DNA of 37,454 nucleotides from DATLYB01 sp964502525 (GTDB taxonomy: Bacteria; Bacteroidota; Bacteroidia; Chitinophagales; CAIOSU01): contig CAZCXH010000031.1 in the NCBI GenBank assembly GCA_964502525.1, positions 1 to 37,454 of the forward strand. The letters are read 5' to 3'. A program made the position numbers and the translations under genes. Of the stretch, positions 6,843 through 13,451 are shown in pieces. Each line of letters begins with the position of its first letter. Position 1 is the stretch's first letter. Below the pieces are notes generated by a model. The model was given only the letters and a program-made list of their open reading frames with translations. It had not been told where the DNA came from and made no database searches.

Positions 6843-8822
6843 TTATTTGTTTTTCATGGCATCATTGATCCTGGCGATTGCCTCACGCGCGGCTTCATAG
6901 CCGGGCTTGATCCGGAGGGCTTCATTCAGAAATGCCAGTGCCGTTTCAGCGTTCCCTTGCCGGTAATGCAGGATGCCGGTGTTGAAAATTGCCACATAAT
7001 TATCGGGTTTCAGGCGCAGCGATATTTCATAATGATAAATGGATTTCGCCACCTCGCCTTTGAACATATACACCGCTCCCAGATTATTGTGCACCAATGC
7101 CGAGTTGGGCATCAGCCGTTCGCTTATCAGCAAATACCGCTCGGCTTCATCAAACTGTTTAAGCTCGGTGAGTAAAGAACCGAGGTTCAGCAATGCATCG
7201 TGGTCGGTTGGCTTGATCCCAAGAGCCGCTTCAAAAAATTTGACCGCCTGATGCCGGTCATCCCGCTTACGTGCAATATGCCCGAGCAATGAATAAGCGC
7301 TGCCCTTTGCTTTTGATGCTTTTTTTGATGATTGATTGTCCGGCATGCCGGCAACTGCTTTCAATTCATCTTCTGCTTCCGCATATCTTCCGGTGTTGAA
7401 CAGAAGTTTTCCGAGGAAAAAACGGGCTTCCGCATCATCCGGGTCCTTTTCCAGCACATAGCGCAACTGTTCTTCCGCCTGTGCCGCTGAGCCATTCAGC
7501 AAATACAAGGTCGCCAGCTTCCGCCTCAGGCTGATTGACCGGAACAATCCCCGCTGATAGGTCTTTTCCAAATGCTTCAGGGCATCTCCGGCTAATGCCA
7601 TTTGCCGGTGGCTTTCCGGTGTTTCCGGCAAATCATCATTCAGGGAAGATGCCGCTTCATCAAAGGCATGTTGCCCGATGGTGTTGTGATATTGTATGAA
7701 ACCGCTGTGAACGGTGAAGATCAGGAGCATGACCATCGTTACGGTGAATATTTTTCCGGCAGCGGTGATCATATTGTTTTTCTTTAATTGATGCAGGCTG
7801 ACTTTCACTTCCCTTTCCCGGAACAGGCGCGCAAAGACTATCATGAAACCTGCCATAATCAGGGCGATGGCAGCGGCAAGCAAAATCGGGATGGCATCAT
7901 ACAGATCTCTGAAGATCGCGAACAACGGCAGAAACAGCACGACCAGGGCAATATCTTCCCGGATGGTGAAGCTGTAGTTCTGCTTGATGCTTGTGAAGAC
8001 GCCTTTGAGCAGCGGAGGTTTGGAGTAACTGAATTTAAGCGCCTGCACGGGGCAAATCTCCACGCAATCCATGTCTTTCAGGCAATCGGCATTCACCACC
8101 ATGCCATGCTCATTGACCTCTTCCTGCACCCTGATATTGGAATCGCAGGTAGCCGTGCACATGCCGCACCCGATGCAATTTCCGCTGAGTGCGATGCGTC
8201 CGGGCGCCACCCTGTCGGCCAATGAAAAAATCGCACCCCACGGACAGGCAAAGCGGCAAAAGCTGCGTGATCCCAAAAAGCAGATGATAAGAAACCCGCA
8301 AACAAAAAATGTGAGTGCCGTGATAAAAGGCCCGGGCAGATTGCGCCAGAAATCATCGGTGACGAATGACGCCCATCCCTCCATATCGGTGGCAACGTGC
8401 AGCGCGGGCAGGCTTTGCCCCAGCCACAGGCGCCTCGCCTGCGGCCAGATGAACAGGTAGCCCATGATGATGAAGGGAATGAACACGAGTGTGCGGGATC
8501 TGATGGCTGGCGGGCGGATGTTGAATTTTCGCAGCAGCCATGCGCTGAGGTCCTGCAGCGCGAGCATGTGGCACGCCCATGAGCAAAAAAAGCGGCCAAA
8601 AAAAATGGTGCCGATGATGATGGTGAGCATGAAGAGAAATCCGGCCGTTACAATGCCCAGGTGAATGGTGTAAACAACCTCATTCAATTCGAGCGGAGCA
8701 AGGGTGCGCCCCGCCACCAGCCAATGCGCGATATGCATCCCGATGAGCAGATGAATTGCGATAAGCGAAAGCGCCCGCCATTTGCCGTACCGTGAGGAGA
8801 TTTTGATTTTATCAGTCTGCAT
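6843..8822 (-). CDS. Membrane polyferredoxin (NapH/CcoG-like) fused to TPR repeats
   Basis: The 659-residue protein has three parts. Residues 15-200 hold about five membrane helices and two CxxxC signatures typical of NapH/NosR-type proteins (FFCSWACHM at 79-85 and SFCRFACPW at 187-195). Residues 216-257 hold two ferredoxin 4Fe-4S motifs (CIGCGMCTATC and CLKDMDCVEICP; the second has a CxxxxxC spacing in place of CxxC). After further helices (290-335, 355-375), residues 395-655 contain about six TPRs (for example AEARFFLGKLLFNTGRYAEAE). It probably passes electrons across or at the inner membrane, with the TPRs as a docking platform. The start ATG lies one base after the stop of the upstream propeller gene, so the two are co-translated. 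The electron donor and acceptor are not visible. Confidence 0.82.
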   Translation of the reverse strand: MQTDKIKISSRYGKWRALSLIAIHLLIGMHIAHWLVAGRTLAPLELNEVVYTIHLGIVTAGFLFMLTIIIGTIFFGRFFCSWACHMLALQDLSAWLLRKFNIRPPAIRSRTLVFIPFIIMGYLFIWPQARRLWLGQSLPALHVATDMEGWASFVTDDFWRNLPGPFITALTFFVCGFLIICFLGSRSFCRFACPWGAIFSLADRVAPGRIALSGNCIGCGMCTATCDSNIRVQEEVNEHGMVVNADCLKDMDCVEICPVQALKFSYSKPPLLKGVFTSIKQNYSFTIREDIALVVLFLPLFAIFRDLYDAIPILLAAAIALIMAGFMIVFARLFREREVKVSLHQLKKNNMITAAGKIFTVTMVMLLIFTVHSGFIQYHNTIGQHAFDEAASSLNDDLPETPESHRQMALAGDALKHLEKTYQRGLFRSISLRRKLATLYLLNGSAAQAEEQLRYVLEKDPDDAEARFFLGKLLFNTGRYAEAEDELKAVAGMPDNQSSKKASKAKGSAYSLLGHIARKRDDRHQAVKFFEAALGIKPTDHDALLNLGSLLTELKQFDEAERYLLISERLMPNSALVHNNLGAVYMFKGEVAKSIYHYEISLRLKPDNYVAIFNTGILHYRQGNAETALAFLNEALRIKPGYEAAREAIARINDAMKNK

Positions 8823-8823
8823 A

Positions 8824-10059
8824 TCAATATCCTCCTATCACCCTTGAACTTATCGTGCCGCGGTTGGTCCGCAACTCCAGCAAATAAACGCCAAACGGGA
8901 ATCCCGGAAACATGATCGAATTTCCGTCAACAGGCGCATCCTCGCAAATCACCGAGCCATCGGAAGAGTAAATTTTCACGGAACGGATTTCTGTAAGCGG
9001 ATCATCCGGTTGAAAATTGATCTTGCCGGTGAACGGCATGGGATACAGGCTGAACTCGTTCAAAACCTTTCTGAAATCATTGACCACACCGGCTGTCATG
9101 CGCTGGTCAAACCTTACCAGCCCGCTGTTCGAAGTTCCTATCCATAAAACGCCCTGACCATCCATGGCAAGGCAACGCACCATCGCCTCGGGCATCGGTG
9201 AGTTTGAAGGATCATAATAAGACCAATTTAATCCCCCTGAGTATTTTACCAGCCCTTTATCGTCCGTACCGAGATAGACCACATCATTCGTATCAATCAG
9301 GATGCAATAAATACTGTTGGATGCAATGTTTGAACTGGAACGGTTGTAGATATGCCAATGAGCGCCTGCCAAAACCACCACCCCCGACATTGGCGTTGCT
9401 ATCCACTTATTGCCGCTTTTATCCAATGCGATACCGGTGAGCACATTGGTGGGCAAGCCGGAACTTCCCATGATGTGCACCCTAAGCAGCGTATCTCTGA
9501 TTTCTACAAGACCTCCGTAAATGGTGGAAGCCCAGACCGTACCATTATCTTCCATGGCAAAGCCGGAAATGTTGTTGGAGAGGAGCGCTGAATTGAAAAT
9601 ATCATAAACCAGCATCGTGTCGTCATCATATTTCACGATACCGCCTAATGTTCCAAACCATTTGTTCCCCTCGCTGTCAAATACGATGCTTCTTACGTGA
9701 TCTTCAGGCAAATCCGAGTTGGAAGTATTGAATACCTCCCAATCCGTTCCGTCAAATTTTGCAACACCGCCTGTGAAGGTTCCTATCCATTTGTTGCCAT
9801 ATTCATCAATGGCAATGCTTCTTACCGAGTTATCCGGCAAATCAGAATTAGATGTGGAATACACCGTCCATGCCGAGTCATCATATACGGCTAATCCATT
9901 ATCGGTGCCGATCCATTTTTTGCTTCCTTCAATGGCAATGCTTCTCACCGTGTTGAACGGCAGTCCGGAGTTGGCGGAGTTGTAAATCGTCCATGCAGAT
10001 TGGGCATGCGCTAATCCTGAAATTAATGCAACAACGCCTGCGGACAACAGTCTTATCAT
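8824..10059 (-). CDS. Exported seven-bladed propeller protein with T9SS C-terminal domain
   Basis: This 411-residue protein has a signal peptide (MIRLLSAGVVALISGLAHA). Seven tandem repeats of about 42-44 residues follow (residues 21-325), each on the plan W-x-(V/I)-Y-x-x-x-N-S-x-L-P-x-x-x-V-R-S-I-A-(I/M)-D ... G-N-K-W-I-G-T ... G-(L/V)-V-K-(F/Y)-D. This is the two-component-regulator propeller (Reg_prop) pattern, and seven copies equal one closed beta-propeller. No kinase or DNA-binding part follows, so it is a stand-alone surface propeller. Residues 335-411 form a T9SS sorting domain (FSLYPMPFTGKINF...PFGVYLLELRT). It is the first gene of a coupled pair with the polyferredoxin-TPR gene, which suggests a common process. 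Confidence 0.85.
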   Translation of the reverse strand: MIRLLSAGVVALISGLAHAQSAWTIYNSANSGLPFNTVRSIAIEGSKKWIGTDNGLAVYDDSAWTVYSTSNSDLPDNSVRSIAIDEYGNKWIGTFTGGVAKFDGTDWEVFNTSNSDLPEDHVRSIVFDSEGNKWFGTLGGIVKYDDDTMLVYDIFNSALLSNNISGFAMEDNGTVWASTIYGGLVEIRDTLLRVHIMGSSGLPTNVLTGIALDKSGNKWIATPMSGVVVLAGAHWHIYNRSSSNIASNSIYCILIDTNDVVYLGTDDKGLVKYSGGLNWSYYDPSNSPMPEAMVRCLAMDGQGVLWIGTSNSGLVRFDQRMTAGVVNDFRKVLNEFSLYPMPFTGKINFQPDDPLTEIRSVKIYSSDGSVICEDAPVDGNSIMFPGFPFGVYLLELRTNRGTISSRVIGGY

Positions 10060-10149
10060 TTCACTGCAAATTACTTTGTTCCCTGTTTGCGGTTTGGCAG
10101 TGTTTCAGAAGGTAAGCCATAAACTTGCAAACCGCAACCAATTGCCGGA

Positions 10150-10380
10150 AACGGAAATTTATTCCGTTTTCAGCATCGTTTGAACCCCAAATTTTGCATT
10201 TGGGTGGGACGAAGGGCGGGGGACGAGTGTCGGGTGAAGGTTTCAATCGAATTCTTCACGTAAGAAGAACGTACTTGAAAATGTTAAGGTACATTCACTT
10301 TGAAATGCTTGATAGAAAAGAACCCTCGTCCTCCGCCCCTTTCACTCGTCCCCTCCGGATTGCAAAATCCGGGTTGAATC
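10150..10380. repeat. Cluster of REP-like hairpins filling the gap between two genes
   Basis: The 327-base gap 10060-10386 holds no gene. Three hairpins are visible: AACGGAA/TTCCGTT at 10150-10168, CCCAAAT/ATTTGGG at 10186-10204, and CCGGATT-GCAA-AATCCGG at 10355-10372. The flanks of the last two, which read GGGACGA...GGGCGGGGGACGAGTG on one side and the reverse complement of the same motifs on the other, make 10181-10380 an imperfect 200-base inverted repeat. This is the design of a REP-type or MITE-type element. The hairpins may also help to end transcription of the DUF4412 gene. Confidence 0.5.
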
Positions 10381-10386
10381 GCCCTT

Positions 10387-11115
10387 CTATTTTCCAATCA
10401 GGCTGTCCAGCACCTTCTTCACCTGCGCGGGATCGTTGGTTTGAATCATCTGCTGCACCAAGCCCGTCATATCCATTTCGAGCAGGTCGGCAGGCATCTT
10501 GAAGAGGCTATCGTCAAGCGTTTTCTTTTCCACCTCCACCTTGAATCCGGAAACCTCGCTGGTTCCGTTGCTCTTCACGCTTGCCTGCATGGGAAATGAA
10601 GCCTTCAGCGCGCTGTTGGCGCTGCCGCTCACTTTCAGCAGGTCCATCAGTGGCGCCAGGCTGAACGGGAAGTTTTCCGCTGCCCACACCGTAGAGACCG
10701 ATTGCGCGTCCTTCACGATATACTTCCTGCATTGATAGCCGCTGATGGTTTTCACCTCATCGGTGGCTTTCACCTCGCTTTCTCCCTCCTTTTTGCCGAG
10801 GTAATCGGAAAATGAGCCCATGAAGGACGGGAGGGTGTCGAGCGAGTTCAGCACGCCTATGTTCAGCTTGGCGACAATTTTTTGTCCTCCCTGGTTCACC
10901 ACAGTATGGAAATCGCCCGTGTTGACGTTGAGCACCATCTGCGGTCCCGAACCCGGGGCAATCGCGATCAGATTATTCTTTACGGCAAGCACGGTTTTGC
11001 CGGTGGCGGTGCCGTTCTTGTCGGAGGTCAAAGTCAGGTTTCCCTCGAAGGTATTGCCGGCAAATGTGGCAATGGTCAGCGAAAAAAGCGTTGAAAATAA
11101 GAATGAAGTTCTCAT
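10387..11115 (-). CDS. DUF4412 family exported protein
   Basis: This 242-residue protein has a signal peptide (MRTSFLFSTLFSLTIATFAG). The body fits DUF4412: an N-terminal TFEGNLTLTSD strand, a GDFHTVVNQGGQKIVAKLN segment and a characteristic central EVKTISGYQCRKYIVKD (about residues 122-138). A C-terminal stretch follows in which SLFKMPADLLEMDM ends the fold. Members are periplasmic or surface beta-rich proteins of unknown function; the single Cys next to the SGYQ turn is a family hallmark. It stands alone, with repeat elements on both sides. Confidence 0.8.
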   Translation of the reverse strand: MRTSFLFSTLFSLTIATFAGNTFEGNLTLTSDKNGTATGKTVLAVKNNLIAIAPGSGPQMVLNVNTGDFHTVVNQGGQKIVAKLNIGVLNSLDTLPSFMGSFSDYLGKKEGESEVKATDEVKTISGYQCRKYIVKDAQSVSTVWAAENFPFSLAPLMDLLKVSGSANSALKASFPMQASVKSNGTSEVSGFKVEVEKKTLDDSLFKMPADLLEMDMTGLVQQMIQTNDPAQVKKVLDSLIGK

Positions 11116-11138
11116 TAGTTCGATGTTTTAAGTTGTCA

Positions 11139-11232
11139 TGGCTAAAGCCCTCATCAGGGATCTTACTTTTTACCCCGCGCTTAAGCGCGGGGTTATGGCC
11201 ATCACCCGTTGCCGGGATTTTAGTCCCTAACC
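11139..11232. repeat. Intergenic element with a perfect 20-bp palindrome
   Basis: The core 11173-11192 reads CCCCGCGCTTAAGCGCGGGG, a perfect palindrome able to form a strong GC stem. It is flanked by TGGCTAAAGCCC at the left, and at the right by ATGGCC and a CCCGTTGCCGGG hairpin. The same GGCTAAAGCCC signature starts the element near 12583. There is no T-tract, so it does not look like a terminator. It fills the 209 bases between DUF4412 and the RRM gene. Confidence 0.55.
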
Positions 11233-11324
11233 AGCGTTCAATATTAGGCAAAATAATAGCCGTAACAGTACAACAATTAGCGTACCATTTTTCACAAAGA
11301 CTGAAGCTCTGAACTGAAGCGGAA

Positions 11325-11576
11325 TTATCTTCCTTTGGGCGGGCGGGCTTCGTTGACCACGAGGTTGCGATCCTGAAACGACACGCCATTCAGCTTGTTG
11401 ATGGCTTCCTTCGCTTCTGAATCGTTGGGCATTTCGACAAAGCCGAAACCGCGGCTTCTGCCCGTGTCGCGATCAGTAACGATTTTCACGGAGCTTACCT
11501 CTCCGTATTGCTGGAATAAATCCTTCAATTGGTCTTCCTTCGCACGGAAGCTGATGTTTGCTATGTAAATATTCAT
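11325..11576 (-). CDS. Single-domain RRM RNA-binding protein
   Basis: The 83-residue protein is one complete RNA-recognition motif. RNP2 is IYIANI (3-8) and RNP1 is RGFGFVEM (42-49), with the aromatic residues that stack on RNA bases (Tyr4, Phe44, Phe46). A short basic tail, ARPPKGR, follows. Such small RRM proteins are common in Bacteroidota and cyanobacteria and are thought to act as RNA chaperones, often in the cold response. The ATG gives the usual MNIYIANISF start and is preceded by an excellent promoter at 11599-11629. Confidence 0.93.
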   Translation of the reverse strand: MNIYIANISFRAKEDQLKDLFQQYGEVSSVKIVTDRDTGRSRGFGFVEMPNDSEAKEAINKLNGVSFQDRNLVVNEARPPKGR

Positions 11577-11598
11577 TTGAAAAAAAATAAAACTGGTG

Positions 11599-11629
11599 CA
11601 AAGGTAAATAAAAAAGTGAATGTTCCAAA
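11599..11629 (-). promoter_or_regulatory. Bacteroidota-type promoter of the RRM gene
   Basis: On the minus strand TTTG (11626-11629) is followed by exactly 19 bases and then TACCTTTG (11599-11606). This matches the primary-sigma consensus TTTG-N19-TAnnTTTG without a mismatch. Transcription should start a few bases downstream, leaving a short A/T-rich leader before the ATG at 11576. Confidence 0.8.
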
Positions 11630-11649
11630 TCGGGGTGGGGGTAGCTTAG

Positions 11650-11921
11650 AGTTTGGAGTTTGGAGTTTGAAGTTCAGCTTTCCAACAATTTCAAACTCCA
11701 AACTTTAAACTCCAAACTTTTTTTGGCGCGGGGTATCTCGCTTGCTTCGTTTGTCGCCCCGAGTACTCGGGGTAGCGCCCTCGTCAGGAGGGTGTGGGCA
11801 TCTATGTAGCCCAGCTTCGCGTCATTGCGAGGAAGGCGAATGAAATGAGCATGACGTGGCAATCTGTTTTTCCGGGGGGATTGCTTCGCTCGCAATCCGC
11901 CTCTGGCGGACGCAATGACGT
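11650..11921. repeat. Pile-up of three kinds of intergenic repeat
   Basis: The 399-base gap 11577-11975 contains no gene apart from the RRM promoter. It holds a GTTTGGAGTTT/AAACTCCAAAC inverted repeat (11650-11718, direct and inverted copies). Next is the perfect palindrome CCCCGAGTACTCGGGG (11757-11772). Last is an element beginning GCGTCATTGCG (11819-11829) and ending with its inverted copy CGCAATGACGT (11911-11921), with GATTGCTTCGCTCGCAATC inside. The last type is the widely scattered rigid repeat seen between genes of many bacteria. The cluster directly precedes a toxin-antitoxin pair. Confidence 0.6.
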
Positions 11922-11975
11922 ACTGAATGAGACAATCCAACTAAAGCATTTAACTTTATTCCAACAAATCGAATT

Positions 11976-12206
11976 ATGGATAAGAAGTCGCTGAAATTAG
12001 ACCTCATGCAAAAGCTGCTTTTGGCGGAAAGCGATGAAGTTTTGGATAAAGTGCAAAAGCTGCTTGAAAAGGAAAATGGATTTAAGCTTACCGAAGCGCA
12101 AAAAAAAGAATTGGATGCCAGAAAAAAGCGGCATCTCAAAGGTGCTTCCCGCTCATATACGTGGCAAGAAGTGAAGATGCGGGCTCGACAGGCTTTGAAA
12201 AAATGA
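11976..12206 (+). CDS. Addiction-module antitoxin (CHP02574-like)
   Basis: The 76-residue, highly charged, mostly helical protein resembles the small antitoxins of the putative addiction-module family TIGR02574. It has an N-terminal helix pair (DLMQKLLLAESDEVLDKVQKL) and a C-terminal toxin-binding segment (residues 43-72) with the TWQEVKMRAR motif typical of that family. It overlaps the next gene by the ATGA tetranucleotide (12203-12206), so the two are translated together. The antitoxin probably neutralises the ParE-like partner and represses the operon. Confidence 0.82.
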   Translation: MDKKSLKLDLMQKLLLAESDEVLDKVQKLLEKENGFKLTEAQKKELDARKKRHLKGASRSYTWQEVKMRARQALKK

Positions 12207-12502
12207 GCCGCACGCTGGTCGTTAAGGAAGAGGCTGCTAGGGAAACCATTGAATCTTACCTGTGGTATGAAACGCGGGCAGAAGGATTAGGAGAATCTTT
12301 TTTGGAAGAATTAGATAGCTGCTATTTCAGGATTCTGCAAAATCCGGAAGCTTTTCAAAAACAATACAAGTCTTTCCGTCACGCTTATCTTAGACGATTC
12401 CCTTTTGTTGTTGTGTTCGAGATCGAGAAAGATGAAATTGTAGTGTATAGCGTATTTCATACCAGCCGTAACCCGCGCGCAAAATATCCTAAGGGAAATT
12501 GA
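12203..12502 (+). CDS. RelE/ParE-type toxin
   Basis: The ATG at 12203, overlapping the antitoxin stop, gives 99 residues. A longer frame from 12161 exists but would lie inside the antitoxin gene. The fold signature is clear: a beta-strand start (TLVVKEEAARE), the helix pair AARETIESYLWYE...LGESFLEELD, then YKSFRHAYLRRFPFVVVFEIEKDEIVVYSVFHTSRNP. This closing strand, with Arg and His residues, is typical of ParE toxins of the RelE/ParE superfamily. ParE members poison DNA gyrase and RelE members cut mRNA on the ribosome; the sequence here favours the ParE branch. The module is complete and looks functional. Confidence 0.87.
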   Translation: MSRTLVVKEEAARETIESYLWYETRAEGLGESFLEELDSCYFRILQNPEAFQKQYKSFRHAYLRRFPFVVVFEIEKDEIVVYSVFHTSRNPRAKYPKGN

Positions 12503-12582
12503 GCAAGGGATTTTTCTCGAAAAAAGTAATTGCACAGCGTTTTTATTAATACTACTTTTTTAAGGAATATATCCACTGTTTT

Positions 12583-12686
12583 GGCTAAAGCCCATCTGAA
12601 GATTTGCTGATCAGTTATCCGTTCGCTGAAGCGAACGGCAATGAATCCAAAACAGGCTATTCATTGCCGTTCGATTTATCGAACGG
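12583..12686. repeat. Double-hairpin intergenic element
   Basis: Two 28-base arms (12619-12646 and 12659-12686) are complementary to each other at 24 of 28 positions. Each arm is also itself a hairpin: CCGTTCGCTGAAGCGAACGG in the left arm, CCGTTCGATTTATCGAACGG in the right. The nested design allows either two short stems or one long one. A GGCTAAAGCCC leader (12583) is shared with the 11139-11232 element. Confidence 0.6.
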
Positions 12687-12843
12687 TTTAGTACAGCTTA
12701 TACTTTCTTCGCCTGTCCCGTGTTTCATTATTTTGAAAAAAAATATTGAAAATAGACAGATTCAGCTTACAACTTACTAATAATCAGCAGAGTAAAATTT
12801 TTTAAAACAGACTGTTTTTATCGTATTTTTTGAAAAAAGCAGC

Positions 12844-13200
12844 TTTACAGGCGGGTGTGCAGCTTTTACAACCGTTCCGGTACACTTTACATGTAGGCTT
12901 GTAAACGTTACGCACGGGCATGTAAAGTCAACACATATTAATGTATAAGCAACAATCGCCTTTGTTGTGCTTACAAAGGTGAGGGTACGTTTTACATGCG
13001 GGCATGTACAGTTTACAAAAGGTCATGCAAACTTTACAAGCGGGCTTGTAAAGGCAACATGAGCCTACGTCAGGCTTACATGACCGCCTGTCAGTTTAGC
13101 ACAGGCGCATGTAATCTTAGCAAGAGCGATTGTTAACCTGGCATAAGCGCCTGTAACATTAACAGGGGCGGCTGTAAAGGCAACAGAGACGAATGTTGAG
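12844..13200 (+). repeat. Seventeen 21-bp repeats encoding degenerate heptapeptides
   Basis: The stretch is exactly 17 units of 21 bases without one insertion or deletion in register. Read on the + strand each unit gives a heptapeptide of the form [F/L/A]-T-x-x-x-V-x, for example FTSGLVK, LTKVRVR, LTGAAVK. In-frame stops occur in four units (12946 TAA, 13060 TGA, 13081 TGA, 13144 TAA), each one substitution from a sense codon. The minus strand also shows heptads (for example TGAYARL, TIALAKI), because the unit is partly palindromic. It is the main content of the 949-base gap 12503-13451. It is either a decayed repeat protein gene or an array of phased binding sites (21 bp is two helical turns). 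Confidence 0.7.
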
Positions 13201-13406
13201 TGTGAAGGGATGGACGTAAAAGCATTATTTGGATGCTTGCATAGCATTTTATTTAATGCTACTTTTAGGGTGAATCTTTCAGCCAAAACAACCGACATGA
13301 AACCGCAAAGCCTCACCCCTGACCGGACTGCATCACTTTTCCAAACGATAAAGAAATTCAGCATATACATTGCATCCGCTCTTCAACGCACCAAGGTCTG
13401 GGCGCA

Positions 13407-13423
13407 CCTCTCCTTTGGAGAGG
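13407..13423. repeat. CCTCTCC/GGAGAGG hairpin element before the propeller gene
   Basis: A perfect 7-base stem with a TTT loop sits 28 bases before the next start codon. Together with the flanking purine-rich bases it matches the palindromes near 1526-1541 and inside uvrA (24199-24215). The three are treated here as copies of one small element family. Confidence 0.5.
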
Positions 13424-13451
13424 GGGCGGAAGTGAGGCTAAACAACCAATC

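Noticed and set aside
12844..13200. CRISPR array
   Set aside because: The units are contiguous 21-base repeats without unique spacers, and no cas gene is present.
12780..13200. Replication origin or iterons
   Set aside because: The A/T-rich flank and 21-base period are suggestive, but no DnaA boxes, dnaA or rep gene are nearby and the unit sequence is too variable for iterons.
13065..13370. Minus-strand frame of 101 codons with heptads over the 21-bp repeats
   Set aside because: The unit is partly palindromic, so both strands give heptads. The + strand frame covers all 17 units in register, whereas this frame covers only the last six and then runs into non-repeat sequence.
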